From Chloroflexota bacterium (GTDB lineage Bacteria; Chloroflexota; Anaerolineae; Anaerolineales; Villigracilaceae), in the NCBI GenBank assembly GCA_019873655.1, contig JAIOAU010000006.1, positions 1-64,000 on the forward strand: DNA of 64,000 bases, in the 5' to 3' direction. The number at the start of each line of letters is the position of its first letter. Positions within the stretch are counted from its first letter, which is position 1. Both the position numbers and the translations under genes were made by a program. Below the pieces are notes generated by a model. The model was not told where the DNA came from, ran no database searches, and was given only the letters and a program-made list of their open reading frames with translations. Shown in pieces: positions 1 through 7,871 of this stretch.

Positions 1-106
1 ATGCCAACCAAATTGCGGAATGAACTTGCCCGACCGCAAAGTTGCTTATAACTCAAGACCATGCTTGCACTCTCCCTTGATGATTTTCATCAATTATGCA
101 ACAAAT
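1..106. other. left-edge intergenic stretch
   Basis: No supported gene or hairpin is visible here. It lies downstream of arsC (minus strand), and I see no clear intrinsic terminator. Confidence 0.4.
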
Positions 107-511
107 CTAGAGACTTACCCCACGCAGCAGCGGAATGATTTCCCGCTCGATGGCGTCGCGCACCTTGCGAAAGTCGTCCATGTCATCGGTTTTGGCCGGG
201 TCGGGGAAGCCGTGATGGACGCGTTTGCCCTTGCCCAGCCAGAGCGGACATTCCTCCGCCGCCGAGTCGCAGACCGTGACCACCAGGTCGAAGTCCACGC
301 CGCGGAATTCGTCGGCCAGTTTGGAGCGGCCCTGATGATGGATGCCAATCTCCTCGAGGGCAGCCAGCGCCTTGGGGTGGACGTAGCCCGCCGGTTTGGT
401 TCCCGCCGAGACCGCCTCCCACTCGCTGCCGAGCCGCGCGTTGACGATGGCCTCGGCCATTTGCGAGCGGCACGAGTTGCCGGTGCAGAGAAAGAGAACT
501 TTGCGTTTCAT
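107..511 (-). CDS. arsC: thioredoxin-coupled arsenate reductase (low-MW phosphatase fold)
   Basis: A 134-residue protein that should reduce arsenate to arsenite in the cytosol. The N-terminal CX5R loop (C9-TGNSC-R15) is the anion-binding P-loop of the low-molecular-weight tyrosine phosphatase fold. C81 and C88 in [11 protein letters not shown] match the resolving cysteine pair of thioredoxin-dependent ArsC enzymes. Length is normal for the family. The ATG overlaps the stop of the upstream CxxC protein in an ATGA overlap, so the two are translationally coupled. It is the last gene of the arsR-arsM-permease-trx-arsC operon. A plain tyrosine phosphatase is the alternative, but the C81/C88 pair and the context favour arsenate. 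Confidence 0.93.
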   Translation of the reverse strand: MKRKVLFLCTGNSCRSQMAEAIVNARLGSEWEAVSAGTKPAGYVHPKALAALEEIGIHHQGRSKLADEFRGVDFDLVVTVCDSAAEECPLWLGKGKRVHHGFPDPAKTDDMDDFRKVRDAIEREIIPLLRGVSL

Positions 512-759
512 TCTGTCATCAGCGCCGTGGTGACCCAGGTGGTCACCTCCGCCGGGGTGGGAATGCGCCCGGAACAGACGACTTTCTCATTGATGACCAG
601 TCCCGGCGTGGACAGGATGTCGTATTTCATGATGTCGTTGTAGTCGGTCACCTTGACGATTTCGGCCTCGATGGACAGGTCGGCGACGACTTGACGAGCA
701 ATTTGCTCCACACGCTTGCAGTTGGCGCAGCCGGAGCCGAGGATTTTGATGGTAAGCAT
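508..759 (-). CDS. small thioredoxin-like CxxC redox protein
   Basis: An 83-residue protein beginning [16 protein letters not shown], with a CANC redox pair at C11/C14, of the 'redox-active disulfide protein 2' type. The ATG at 759 is chosen because a perfect AGGAGG lies 6 nt upstream; a longer in-frame start at 792 would be read through a repeat. It sits between an ArsP-like permease and ArsC. Such proteins commonly accompany these permeases, and a role as thiol donor to ArsC or the permease is inferred. Confidence 0.85.
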   Translation of the reverse strand: MLTIKILGSGCANCKRVEQIARQVVADLSIEAEIVKVTDYNDIMKYDILSTPGLVINEKVVCSGRIPTPAEVTTWVTTALMTE

Positions 760-773
760 GGGAACCTCCTTGA

Positions 774-838
774 CATTGGGTGATTGAGGCATTGGGTGAT
801 TGAGGTATTGGGTGATTAAGGCGGTTGGACATTGGTCA
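774..838. repeat. short tandem repeat in the permease-trx spacer
   Basis: Three imperfect copies of a 16-nt unit (ATTGGGTGATTGAGGC) followed by degenerate ATTGG pieces fill the spacer between the permease stop and the CxxC gene. No coding function is apparent. Confidence 0.7.
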
Positions 839-843
839 TTGGG

Positions 844-2301
844 CTAGCGGGTGGTGGTGTGGGAGCGTTGGGTGACCCGCCAGAGCATGCCGGCCAGCGC
901 AGCCAGGAAGATGGTCAGGTAGAGAATCAGCAGTCCAGGGGAGGCGCCGTCCACCCACGCGCCGTAGAGGAGACCGGCCAAGGTGCTGAAGAGCGCCACC
1001 CAGAAGACGTACACCCAGGCCTTCAGCCGCCCGATGATGGCCGCCGTGATGAGAATGCTCTGCAGGCTGAGTTCGGGGTCGGAGATGAGATAGGCCAGCA
1101 GGGGGCCGCGATGCATGCCCAGGCTTAGGAACATCTGCGCAATCGGCACCTCCACCAGCGTTGGGAAGTACATAAAGACGCCGAAGACCACGCCGACCAG
1201 GTTCGCCAGCAGGGTGTTTTCGCCAGCGATGAACTGAATCCACTCCGGCCGGATGAGCGTCCGAATCATCCCGACGGCGAAGACGCCCACGAGGAGCAGG
1301 GGGAAAATCTGCTTGACGAACTTCCACGACTCCCACAGGAAGTCGCGGGTCTCGTCCTCGGTCAGGCCGAAGCGCAGGAGCAGGCCGAGGGCGGCCAGGG
1401 CGAGGAGCACGCCGAAGAATTTGCCGGTCAGGCCGAGGGTCAGCGCGCCCGCCTGCGGGGTCACGCCGAGGGCGGCGAGGAGCAGGGTCAGCCCAACCAG
1501 CGCGGTCGAAACCCATGTCCAGGCGTTGAATCCGTCGTGAATCTTCTCGATGCCCTTCCAGGAGGTCAGGCCGATGAGGACGAGCATGACGATGAGCAGC
1601 GCGCCCTGGGCGGTGACGCCCTCCTCGCCGCGCGCCGGGTCGAACGGGACGAGGCGGTAGAGCCAGGCCTGGAAGGCGTCCACGCCGCCGAGGGGCAGGG
1701 TCACCTGGGCGTAGGTGTGCTTGAGGAAGTCCAGTTGGAAGGTGCCGGCGACGAGCAGGAAGACCAGCGCCAGGAGGAAGAGGACGGCGGCGCGGCGCAT
1801 GGACTTTTGCCCGGCAAAGAGAGCGTCGGCGGCCTGGTCGTGGGCGATGTCGGCCTTGCGGAAGAGGAGCGCCATGATGAGACCGATGCCAATGCCGAAG
1901 GCCAGCGAGAGGACGAGGCGGGCGATGGCCAGGTCAATGCCGATGACGCCGCCGGTGTAGGTCAGCGCCAGGATGTTGATGGCCGGGGCGACGAAGAGGA
2001 AGGTGATGGCCGGGCCCAAGCCCGCGCCCTTCTTGTAGATGCCGGCGAAGAGCGGGATGACCGTGCAGGAGCAGACCGCCAGCAGGAAACCGGCCGCGGC
2101 CGCCGCCGGGTACGAGATGAACTTGGGCGTGTTGCGCCCCAAAAAGCGCGTGACCGACTCTTTGGGGATGAGGGCGGTCATCGCGCCGGCGATGTAGAAG
2201 GCCGGCAGGAGGCACAACAGGACGTGCGCGGCCAGGTAGGCAGCCAGGTTGCCCAGGCCGCCGGAGAGCAGGTTGACGAGGAATTGCAGGATGGGGTTCA
2301 A
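844..2301 (-). CDS. ArsP-like permease (DUF318/UPF0718 family)
   Basis: A 485-residue polytopic membrane protein with about ten hydrophobic segments. The N-terminal half carries the family hallmark AVCSCTVIPLFAGIYKKG, including a CSC motif in a membrane segment. The family includes ArsP exporters of trivalent organoarsenicals; given the adjacent arsM, export of methylated arsenic is the likely role (inference). The start is a TTG at 2301 with GGAG about 9 nt upstream; no ATG precedes the first membrane segment. The second half repeats the membrane topology, with a long charged linker between. Confidence 0.85.
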   Translation of the reverse strand: MNPILQFLVNLLSGGLGNLAAYLAAHVLLCLLPAFYIAGAMTALIPKESVTRFLGRNTPKFISYPAAAAAGFLLAVCSCTVIPLFAGIYKKGAGLGPAITFLFVAPAINILALTYTGGVIGIDLAIARLVLSLAFGIGIGLIMALLFRKADIAHDQAADALFAGQKSMRRAAVLFLLALVFLLVAGTFQLDFLKHTYAQVTLPLGGVDAFQAWLYRLVPFDPARGEEGVTAQGALLIVMLVLIGLTSWKGIEKIHDGFNAWTWVSTALVGLTLLLAALGVTPQAGALTLGLTGKFFGVLLALAALGLLLRFGLTEDETRDFLWESWKFVKQIFPLLLVGVFAVGMIRTLIRPEWIQFIAGENTLLANLVGVVFGVFMYFPTLVEVPIAQMFLSLGMHRGPLLAYLISDPELSLQSILITAAIIGRLKAWVYVFWVALFSTLAGLLYGAWVDGASPGLLILYLTIFLAALAGMLWRVTQRSHTTTR

Positions 2302-2430
2302 GATAGGGGCTCCAGAGTGAGGGGGTTTAACACAAAGGTCACGAAGGAAACACGAAGGTCATGGAGAGCAAAATAAGGCGGGATAACGCAAAGGTTACAA
2401 AGAATGCGAAGGGGTTGACCGATTCAGGGT
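2302..2430. repeat. ACACAAAGG-type short dispersed repeat in the arsM-permease spacer
   Basis: The spacer has direct imperfect repeats of the type CACAAAGGTCACGAAGG and ACACGAAGGTCATGG followed by AACGCAAAGGTTAC. It looks like non-coding repeat filler; no terminator stands out, so arsM and the permease may be co-transcribed. Confidence 0.5.
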
Positions 2431-3186
2431 TCAGCGGGGTTTGCGCGCCGTAATGATGGCCGAGAAAATCTTTCCCTTCAGCGGGGCGGCCTTGACAAGG
2501 TCGCTGGCGTCGCCCTTCGGCTGAACCTGGACGTCGGTAAAGCCAGCATCTGCCAAACCCTTGACGTATTCGTTCACCTCCAGCGCCCCGGCCAGGCACG
2601 CGCCCCAGGCTTCCATGTCCTCCCGCACACGCTCTGGCAGCGGGCCGTCGATGACGATGTCGGAGACGGCCACGCGCCCGCCTGGCTTGAGGACGCGGAA
2701 CATCTCGCGGAAGACCTGCGATTTGTCGGGGGAAAGGTTGATGACACAATTCGAGAGGATGACATCCACGCTGGCGTCTTCGACCGGAAGGCTTTCGAGG
2801 AAGCCCTGGCGGAATTCCACGTTGCGGACCCCCAGCCTGTCCGCCGCGGCGCGGGCGCGCGCGAGCATCTCCGGCGTCATGTCCACACCGAGGACACGGC
2901 CCGTTTCCCCGACCTGCCGCGTGGCGAGGAAACAGTCCAGCCCGCCGCCAGAGCCGAGGTCCAGCACCGTTTCGCCGGGCTGAAGCGCGGCGGCGGTGAT
3001 GGGGTCGCCGCAGCCGAGGCTGAAATTTGCCACGTCGGAGGGGAGGCCGGTCAGCAGTTGGTCGGGATAGAGCAGGTTGTTTTCACTGCAACATGAACTT
3101 TCCCCGCAGCAGGAACTGCCGGCGCGGGCGTGTTCTGCATAACGTCTGCGAACGCTATCTCGAATGGAATTGGGATTTTGGTCCAT
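2431..3186 (-). CDS. arsM: arsenite S-adenosylmethionine methyltransferase
   Basis: A 251-residue class I SAM methyltransferase. The SAM site is VLDLGSGGGLDCFLA with an acidic residue after strand 2 (VLGVDMTPEML) and SNCVINLSPDK after strand 4. An early cysteine cluster (SSCCGESSCC, about residues 24-33), GCGDP and GACLAGAL supply the thiols expected for As(III) binding. It methylates arsenite to volatile or exportable species. The ATG is preceded by GAGGAAG. It directly follows arsR. The third catalytic cysteine near the C-terminus of some eukaryotic ArsM proteins is not evident, so methylation may stop early (inference). Confidence 0.92.
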   Translation of the reverse strand: MDQNPNSIRDSVRRRYAEHARAGSSCCGESSCCSENNLLYPDQLLTGLPSDVANFSLGCGDPITAAALQPGETVLDLGSGGGLDCFLATRQVGETGRVLGVDMTPEMLARARAAADRLGVRNVEFRQGFLESLPVEDASVDVILSNCVINLSPDKSQVFREMFRVLKPGGRVAVSDIVIDGPLPERVREDMEAWGACLAGALEVNEYVKGLADAGFTDVQVQPKGDASDLVKAAPLKGKIFSAIITARKPR

Positions 3187-3207
3187 GACTTCCTCGGCAA
3201 TTTTGGC

Positions 3208-3561
3208 TTACCCGCAGCAATCTGCTTTTTCCTGACAGCGCGGGCAGGGACAATTGGGGACAACCGCCGGCAGAGGTTCGCCCTTTCGCTCCGGGACGGC
3301 CTGATAGAGCGCATCCAGCACGGCGAAGATTTCCGGGCGGATGACGCGGTAGTACACGTTCCATCCCTCCCGCCGGTCGGCAACCAGGCTGGCCTCGCGC
3401 AGCGCCATCAACTGTTGCGAGAGATATGCCTGCCGCCAGCCGAAGAGCGCCTCCAGGTGGCAGACGCAGGCCTCGCCGCCGCGCAAGGCTTCCAGAATCG
3501 CCAGCCGCGCCGGGTGGGCGAGGGCTTTCAGGAGAGTGATTTCGTCACGAAATTCGTTCAT
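3208..3561 (-). CDS. arsR: ArsR/SmtB-family metalloregulator
   Basis: A 117-residue winged-helix repressor. The sensor/recognition segment reads EACVCHLEALFGWRQAYLSQQL, split here as EACVCHLE then WRQAYLSQQL, which is the classic ArsR CVC site ahead of the recognition helix. The C-terminus is cysteine-rich (CPCPRC and CC), possibly adding As(III) ligands. The ATG at 3561 (MNEFRDE) is preferred over a TTG at 3576, because the TTG lies inside the operator-like inverted repeat. It heads the ars operon and should repress it until arsenite binds. Confidence 0.93.
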   Translation of the reverse strand: MNEFRDEITLLKALAHPARLAILEALRGGEACVCHLEALFGWRQAYLSQQLMALREASLVADRREGWNVYYRVIRPEIFAVLDALYQAVPERKGEPLPAVVPNCPCPRCQEKADCCG

Positions 3562-3570
3562 GGCTTTTAT

Positions 3571-3586
3571 ATTCAAGGTTTTGAAT
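3571..3586. promoter_or_regulatory. ArsR-like operator, proximal copy
   Basis: A perfect 6-4-6 inverted repeat ATTCAA-GGTT-TTGAAT ends 10 nt upstream of the arsR ATG. A TACAAT -10-like box lies just upstream (3590-3595, minus strand). Imperfect AT-rich dyads of this kind are typical ArsR binding sites; binding is inferred. Confidence 0.65.
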
Positions 3587-3645
3587 GTTATTGTATCCTG
3601 AAATTGCGCCCAGGGAAGGGCAGGATGTCATGAAGAAAGCATGAT

Positions 3646-3661
3646 ATTCATCTTTTTGAAT
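3646..3661. promoter_or_regulatory. ArsR-like operator, distal copy
   Basis: A second 16-nt dyad, ATTCAT-CTTT-TTGAAT, with one mismatch and the same 6-4-6 layout, lies 75 bp upstream of the proximal copy. Two sites at this distance would allow repression from a second promoter or cooperative binding (inference). Confidence 0.5.
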
Positions 3662-3719
3662 GTGATTGCCGCAACAAAATTCTGATGTAATTCAGGCTTG
3701 GATGACCAACCTGCTGCTT

Positions 3720-4157
3720 TTATTCCAGATTTTCCAAGTCGGCCAAATCCTGGTGACGTCCGGAAGCGCGCTTGTTCTGTTTGAGATGTTCCAGGCTGAT
3801 GAAAGGGACAGTAACCCCCTCGATTTCCACCTCCACGCGCCCCAGATAACATTCTTGAAACTCCACCCCTGGCAGCGAAGTCAGCAGGTCAATGCGGCGC
3901 GGCGGATAGCCCAGTTGGATAATCTGGTCTGGCTCGAGAAAATCGCTCTCTCGCAAGCCGAGCGACGCAAAGCCGAATTGTTCGAGCGCCTTGAGCAATC
4001 GGGCGGCGTTTTCGGGAGTGCGTTCTATCCAAATGTCCATGTCTTTGGTATAGCGCGGGTAACCATGCAACGCCACCGCGTAGCCGCCCACCACCAGATA
4101 ACGCACCCTATTGGCGTTTAGTGACTCGACAAACTCTTTGAAATCCGGATTCAGCAT
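3720..4157 (-). CDS. nucleotidyltransferase-fold protein (AbiEii/DUF6036-like)
   Basis: A 145-residue protein with the minimal nucleotidyltransferase signature: VVGGYAVALHGYPRYTKDMDIW (GG...G...T.D.D), here at about residues 22-43, written in parts GGYAVALHG and TKDMDIW. A later RIDLLT gives the third acidic residue. ATG at 4157 is preceded by GGAGG. It overlaps the upstream 66-residue gene by 50 nt. Small two-gene units of this kind are often annotated as toxin-antitoxin or as accessory NTases; which partner is toxic cannot be told from sequence. Confidence 0.78.
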   Translation of the reverse strand: MLNPDFKEFVESLNANRVRYLVVGGYAVALHGYPRYTKDMDIWIERTPENAARLLKALEQFGFASLGLRESDFLEPDQIIQLGYPPRRIDLLTSLPGVEFQECYLGRVEVEIEGVTVPFISLEHLKQNKRASGRHQDLADLENLE

Positions 4158-4308
4158 CTTGCCTCCAGCGGTGGTACTCGCGCCGAATCTCTTCCAAGGC
4201 CGCCAAACGCTCCGCATACGGACGCGAGCGCCAGTAGGCGGCATCGTTCTGCTTTGCGCCCAGGCGAATTTTTCGAACGACTTTTTGGATTGAGGTTGGG
4301 TTTTGCAT
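4108..4308 (-). CDS. small partner protein of the nucleotidyltransferase
   Basis: A 66-residue basic protein, MQNPTSIQKVVRKIRLG followed by AYWRSRPYAERLAALEEIRR. The YW-S-P-ER--ALE-IRR pattern is what I know from the small genes that precede DUF6036-type nucleotidyltransferases. The ATG is 7 nt downstream of a TATACT box (4316-4321), suggesting a leaderless transcript. It overlaps the NTase start by 50 nt. It could be an antitoxin or a chaperone-like partner; not determined. Confidence 0.65.
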   Translation of the reverse strand: MQNPTSIQKVVRKIRLGAKQNDAAYWRSRPYAERLAALEEIRREYHRWRQDAESGFQRVCRVTKRQ

Positions 4309-4339
4309 TACTCAAAGTATACCCCAGGTAACAAGCGGC

Positions 4340-4372
4340 AGAGACCAGGTTGCTCAAAGAAACTTGGTCTCT
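4340..4372 (-). terminator. hairpin ending the ABC ATPase transcript
   Basis: A 12-bp stem (AGAGACCAGGTT with AACTTGGTCTCT, one G-U pair) lies just after the stop of the ABC ATPase gene. The U-tract is weak, so termination strength is uncertain. Confidence 0.5.
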
Positions 4373-4379
4373 TGCTCTC

Positions 4380-5690
4380 CTAGGCGGCCGCCTTCTCCGG
4401 CGCGCTCTCCAGATAAATCTCCTCGCTGCCGTCGTCGTAGGCGAAGATCTCAGCGTAGCGGCCCCAGTTGATGAGCGTATCGAGTTGTTTCTCGGCCTCT
4501 TCGGGCGGGAACTCCAGTTGCAGCGCCATCTTGACCACTTCGTCCTTGAGAGCGTGCTTTTCGGCGCGTTGCAACATGCCGGTCAGCCAGCGCACCAGCG
4601 GCAGGCGGCGGATGCGGGTGGCGAAGATTTCCTTGCGCGCCAGGATGCTTGCTTCGGCGAAGGTCTCGCCGAGCGGGGTCAGTTGAATATCGCCTTTGGC
4701 AATGGTGACGAAGCCCAGCAGTTCGGCGGCCTCGCTCAGGCGCAGGACGTGGTCGGAGTCGAGGGTCAGTTCCTCGGTCAGGCGGTAGATATCTGCCTGG
4801 TCGCCGGGTTTCTCGGCCAGGTGTTCGAGCAGACCGGTCAGGTCGCCGATGTGGACGTCCGGCAGGGAGCGGACGCGCCCGGCCTCGCCCGGGGCGGCGC
4901 CCAATTCCTCGCTCTCGGACTGCGTCTGCCCGGCCAGGAGGGCATAGACCTCGTCAATCAGGGCGCGGAACTCGTCCGATTGGCGCTGACGAGGATGCGG
5001 CAGCGGCACTTTCATCTCGGCGATGATGCGCCCCGGCTCCTTGTCCATGACCACGATGCGGTCGGCCATGAAGACGGCCTCCTCGATGTTGTGGCTGACC
5101 ATGAGAATCGCCCTGGTCGGGATGCTGCCGCTCGTCCACAGTTCCAGCAGTTCGCCGCGCAGGGATTCGGCGGAAAGCACGTCCAGCGCCGAGAAGGGTT
5201 CGTCCAGGCACAAGAGTTCCGGCTCGACGGCCATGGCGCGGGCGAAGCCGACCTTCTGGCGCATGCCGCCCGAAAGTTCGCGCGGGTAGGCGTTCTCAAA
5301 CCCGTCCAGGCCGACGCGGTCAATCAGGTCGAGGGCGCGCGGGGTGCGCACGCCGGCCGGGAGGCCGCGCGCCTTGAGCGCCAGTTCGACGTTTTCCAGC
5401 ACGGTCAGCCAGGGAAAGAGGGCGAAGGTCTGAAAGACGATGGTGGCGTGCGGGTTGACGCCCTGCAATACCTCGCCGCGGTAGAGCACCTGTCCCTCGG
5501 AGGGTTTCTGCAGACCGGTCAGGATGCGCAGCAGGGTGCTCTTGCCGCAGCCCGAAGGTCCCAGCAGGGCGACGTATTCGCCCTCGCTGACGGTCAGGTT
5601 GACATCTTCCACCGCGGTGAACTTGCGCGCGCCGCTGGTGTAGATTTGATGAATGTGCTTGAGTTCGAGAAGAGGCGTTCCGTTGGGCAT
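4380..5690 (-). CDS. ABC transporter ATPase, NitT/TauT type with C-terminal AAA-associated domain
   Basis: A 436-residue ATPase. Walker A is GPSGCGKS at residues 44-51, the signature LSGGMRQK at about 139-146, and Walker B LLCLDEP with E164. Residues about 285-436 form the extra winged-helix-like 'AAA-associated' domain found on nitrate/sulfonate/taurine-type ATPases. It follows the double permease gene after a 160-bp spacer of hairpins. No periplasmic solute-binding protein gene is adjacent. The substrate is probably an anion or small organic compound but is unknown. Confidence 0.88.
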   Translation of the reverse strand: MPNGTPLLELKHIHQIYTSGARKFTAVEDVNLTVSEGEYVALLGPSGCGKSTLLRILTGLQKPSEGQVLYRGEVLQGVNPHATIVFQTFALFPWLTVLENVELALKARGLPAGVRTPRALDLIDRVGLDGFENAYPRELSGGMRQKVGFARAMAVEPELLCLDEPFSALDVLSAESLRGELLELWTSGSIPTRAILMVSHNIEEAVFMADRIVVMDKEPGRIIAEMKVPLPHPRQRQSDEFRALIDEVYALLAGQTQSESEELGAAPGEAGRVRSLPDVHIGDLTGLLEHLAEKPGDQADIYRLTEELTLDSDHVLRLSEAAELLGFVTIAKGDIQLTPLGETFAEASILARKEIFATRIRRLPLVRWLTGMLQRAEKHALKDEVVKMALQLEFPPEEAEKQLDTLINWGRYAEIFAYDDGSEEIYLESAPEKAAA

Positions 5691-5705
5691 AAGACACTCC
5701 TGGTC

Positions 5706-5850
5706 GCCGTGGATTTAAATCCACGGCTCAGTTCGTGGAAGTCCGCTCAAAGCGGACTGTGATAGCGGTAGGGCGAGTCGGCTTCCAGCCGACTTTCAAG
5801 CATTGAGCAGGGGCTTTAGCCCCGTTCTTTCGACAGGCTGAAAGCCTGTC
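5706..5850. repeat. array of five short perfect hairpins inside the ABC operon
   Basis: The spacer is made of five perfect inverted repeats: 5706-5727 (palindrome GCCGTGGATTT/AAATCCACGGC), 5740-5758 (AGTCCGCT-CAA-AGCGGACT), 5776-5794 (AGTCGGCT-TCC-AGCCGACT), 5810-5823 (GGGGCT-TT-AGCCCC) and 5832-5850 (GACAGGCT-GAA-AGCCTGTC). The last touches the permease stop codon. The three 8-bp stems with 3-nt loops share an NNNGGCT/AGCCNNN plan. Confidence 0.85.
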
Positions 5851-7569
5851 CTACTCCATGCGGTATTTTTCCTCGGCCAGGCGATAGAGCGGCCGCCAGA
5901 AGAGACGGTTGACCAGCACCACGGTCAGCACCATGCTGAGCGTGGAGGCCAGCAGGAGCGGATAATCTCCGGCTCCGGTTGCCTGAGAGATGAGCGCGCC
6001 GATGCCGGTCGTGGTCAATGTCTGACCGCCGAATTGCTCGTATTCGGCCACCACGCTGGCGTTCCAGGCCCCGCCGCTGGCGGTGATGGTGCCGGTGATG
6101 ATGTAAGGGAAGAGAGCAGGCAGAATCAACGTCCGCCAGCGCGCCCAGCCTTTCAGCCCCATCAGCGCCGAGGTGTATTTCAAGTCCTGCGGGATGGCGC
6201 TCGCCCCGGCGATGACGTTGAACAGGAGATACCACTGCGTGCCCATCAGCATCAGGATGATGGCGGCCACGTCCAGACCGCCGGCCAGGTTGACGACCAG
6301 CAGGAGGAAGACCGGGAAAATGGCCGTGGCCGGCACCGAGGCGGTCACCTGGACGATGGGCTGGAGCACCGCGGCGACGCGCCGATTCGTCCCGATGGCG
6401 ACCCCGACCGGAATCGTCCAGGCCAGGGCGATGAGCAGGGAGACGGCCACCCGCAGCAGGGTGGCCAGCACGCCGACCAGAATCCGGCCCCATTGGGGGG
6501 CGGGCAGCGAGGCGAGCATGTGCGCGGCGCGCAGACCGCCGTAGAGCAGCAGCGCCGCCAGCGCCAGAGCGAGCAGGATATTCAGCCAGTTGCGCTTTTG
6601 CCCCGTCTCCTCCGTGTCGCGCATCGGGGAACGGCGCACCAGCCACAGGTCGAGACGCTCGGTTAGCGGGGCGAAGAGATGGCTGAGAAAGTGCGCCAGG
6701 GCCGAGTTGTGAATCAGGTCGTAGAACCAGGAGGTCGGCGGCTGGTCGCTTTCCACCATCTCCAGTTTGAAGCGGTCGGACCAGGCCAGGAGCGGCCGCC
6801 AGACAAACTGGTCGAGGGCGATGATGGTCAGGATGAGCGCCGCTAGCCCCCACAGGATGGCATTTAAGTTGCCTTGATTGGCGGCTTCGTGCAGGTACGC
6901 GCCCAGGCCGGGCAGACGGAAGTCGCGCGCCCCGACGGTGAAGATTTCTGCGGCCATCAAGAAGAACCAGCCGCCCGCCCAGGACATCATGCTGTTCCAG
7001 ATGAAACTGATGGCGCCGTAGGGAAATTCCAGCCGTTTGAAGCGCAGCCAGGTGTTGAGACGAAAGATGCTGCTGGCCTCGCGCAGTTCGACCGGGATGG
7101 TGGTGAGGGATTGATACCAGCCGAAGGTCATGTTCCAGGCCTGGCTGGTGAAGATGAGGACGATGGAGGCCAGTTCGGCGGCGACGGCCTGCGGCAGGAG
7201 GGCGCTCAGACTGAGCAGGACGACCGGCAGGAAGGAGAGAATCGGCACGCTCTGAAGAACGTCGAGCAGAGGCATCAGGACGCGCTCGGCGCGGCGGTTG
7301 TAGGCCGCGGCGCGCCCGTAGAAGATGGTGAACAGCACGGAGAGAAAGTAGGCAGACGCCATACGTCCCACCGAGAGCAGGGTGTACCAGGGCAGGGCTC
7401 CCGGCTCCAGGCGGATGTCCGGTCCCTGAATCTCGGCCGGAGCGTTGAACGCCAGACGCACGCCTCCGTAGAGCAGGACGGCGATGAGCAGCAGGACAAC
7501 CGCATCGCCCCAGGTGAAGAGGCGTTGCATCCGTTCTTTTGGCGGGAGGAGATTTTCGAGGAGTCCCAT
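5851..7569 (-). CDS. ABC transporter, fused double permease (COG4986-like)
   Basis: A 572-residue membrane protein with two binding-protein-dependent permease domains in one chain (about residues 20-265 and 330-565), each with five to six membrane segments. The EAA-like cytoplasmic loops read ELREASSIFRLNTWLRFKRL and, in the second half, DLKYTSALMGLKGWARWR. Duplicated permeases of this class pair with NitT-type ATPases, as here. Start ATG at 7569 has AGGAGA upstream. A dispersed repeat and a promoter/terminator leader precede the gene. Confidence 0.87.
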   Translation of the reverse strand: MGLLENLLPPKERMQRLFTWGDAVVLLLIAVLLYGGVRLAFNAPAEIQGPDIRLEPGALPWYTLLSVGRMASAYFLSVLFTIFYGRAAAYNRRAERVLMPLLDVLQSVPILSFLPVVLLSLSALLPQAVAAELASIVLIFTSQAWNMTFGWYQSLTTIPVELREASSIFRLNTWLRFKRLEFPYGAISFIWNSMMSWAGGWFFLMAAEIFTVGARDFRLPGLGAYLHEAANQGNLNAILWGLAALILTIIALDQFVWRPLLAWSDRFKLEMVESDQPPTSWFYDLIHNSALAHFLSHLFAPLTERLDLWLVRRSPMRDTEETGQKRNWLNILLALALAALLLYGGLRAAHMLASLPAPQWGRILVGVLATLLRVAVSLLIALAWTIPVGVAIGTNRRVAAVLQPIVQVTASVPATAIFPVFLLLVVNLAGGLDVAAIILMLMGTQWYLLFNVIAGASAIPQDLKYTSALMGLKGWARWRTLILPALFPYIITGTITASGGAWNASVVAEYEQFGGQTLTTTGIGALISQATGAGDYPLLLASTLSMVLTVVLVNRLFWRPLYRLAEEKYRME

Positions 7570-7583
7570 GCTGTCTCCTGGTT

Positions 7584-7702
7584 ATGTCACTGCGAGGCGG
7601 CGGTTTTCCGCCGAAGCCCTGGCCTGATGCCAAAACAGGCGGAAGATGCTTCGCCGCCCTTCGACTTCGCTTTGCTCCGCTCAGGACGGCTCGCAATGAC
7701 AT
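7584..7702. repeat. GTCATTGCGAG-type palindromic element (about 119 bp)
   Basis: Outer ends are inverted: ATGTCACTGCGAG at 7584 and CTCGCAATGACAT ending at 7702, with inner inverted segments rich in GGCGGAA/CCGCC and GAAG. This is the widespread bacterial interspersed element family with GTCATTGCGAG ends. It sits in the 5' leader of the double permease gene. Confidence 0.75.
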
Positions 7703-7717
7703 CCTACATTACAGAAT

Positions 7718-7750
7718 GCACAAAAACCCCGCGCCGGTTCGAGCGCGGGG
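7718..7750 (-). terminator. strong intrinsic terminator upstream of the ABC operon
   Basis: On the minus strand an 8-bp stem CCCCGCGC/GCGCGGGG is followed directly by TTTTTGT. It lies 150 nt past the MutS-like operon and 150 nt before the permease ATG, so it either ends the MutS-like operon or attenuates the ABC operon. Confidence 0.85.
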
Positions 7751-7871
7751 CCGAAGACAGCCTTCTGGCAGGCAGGGTCAAACCCCCGCCGGGGCGCGTC
7801 AAACCGGGATGGGTGTCAGAGTACGAAGAGGGTCGGTCGAACTGTGCGAGTCCATGATGACGAACGGGGCG

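Noticed and set aside
3562-3576. TTG start of arsR at 3576
   Set aside because: The TTG lies inside the operator dyad; the ATG at 3561 starts the conserved N-terminus.
3628-3852. A 74-residue minus-strand ORF overlapping the nucleotidyltransferase
   Set aside because: It is Gly-rich and out of frame with the real gene, with no motif or ribosome binding site.
5706-5850. A CRISPR-like array in the ABC operon spacer
   Set aside because: The five units are different palindromes, not identical repeats with unique spacers; no cas genes are nearby.
7718-7865. A second fluoride or a guanidine/ykkC riboswitch in the ABC operon leader
   Set aside because: The leader lacks the crcB blocks and the conserved ykkC segments; it is only listed as a possible unknown leader.
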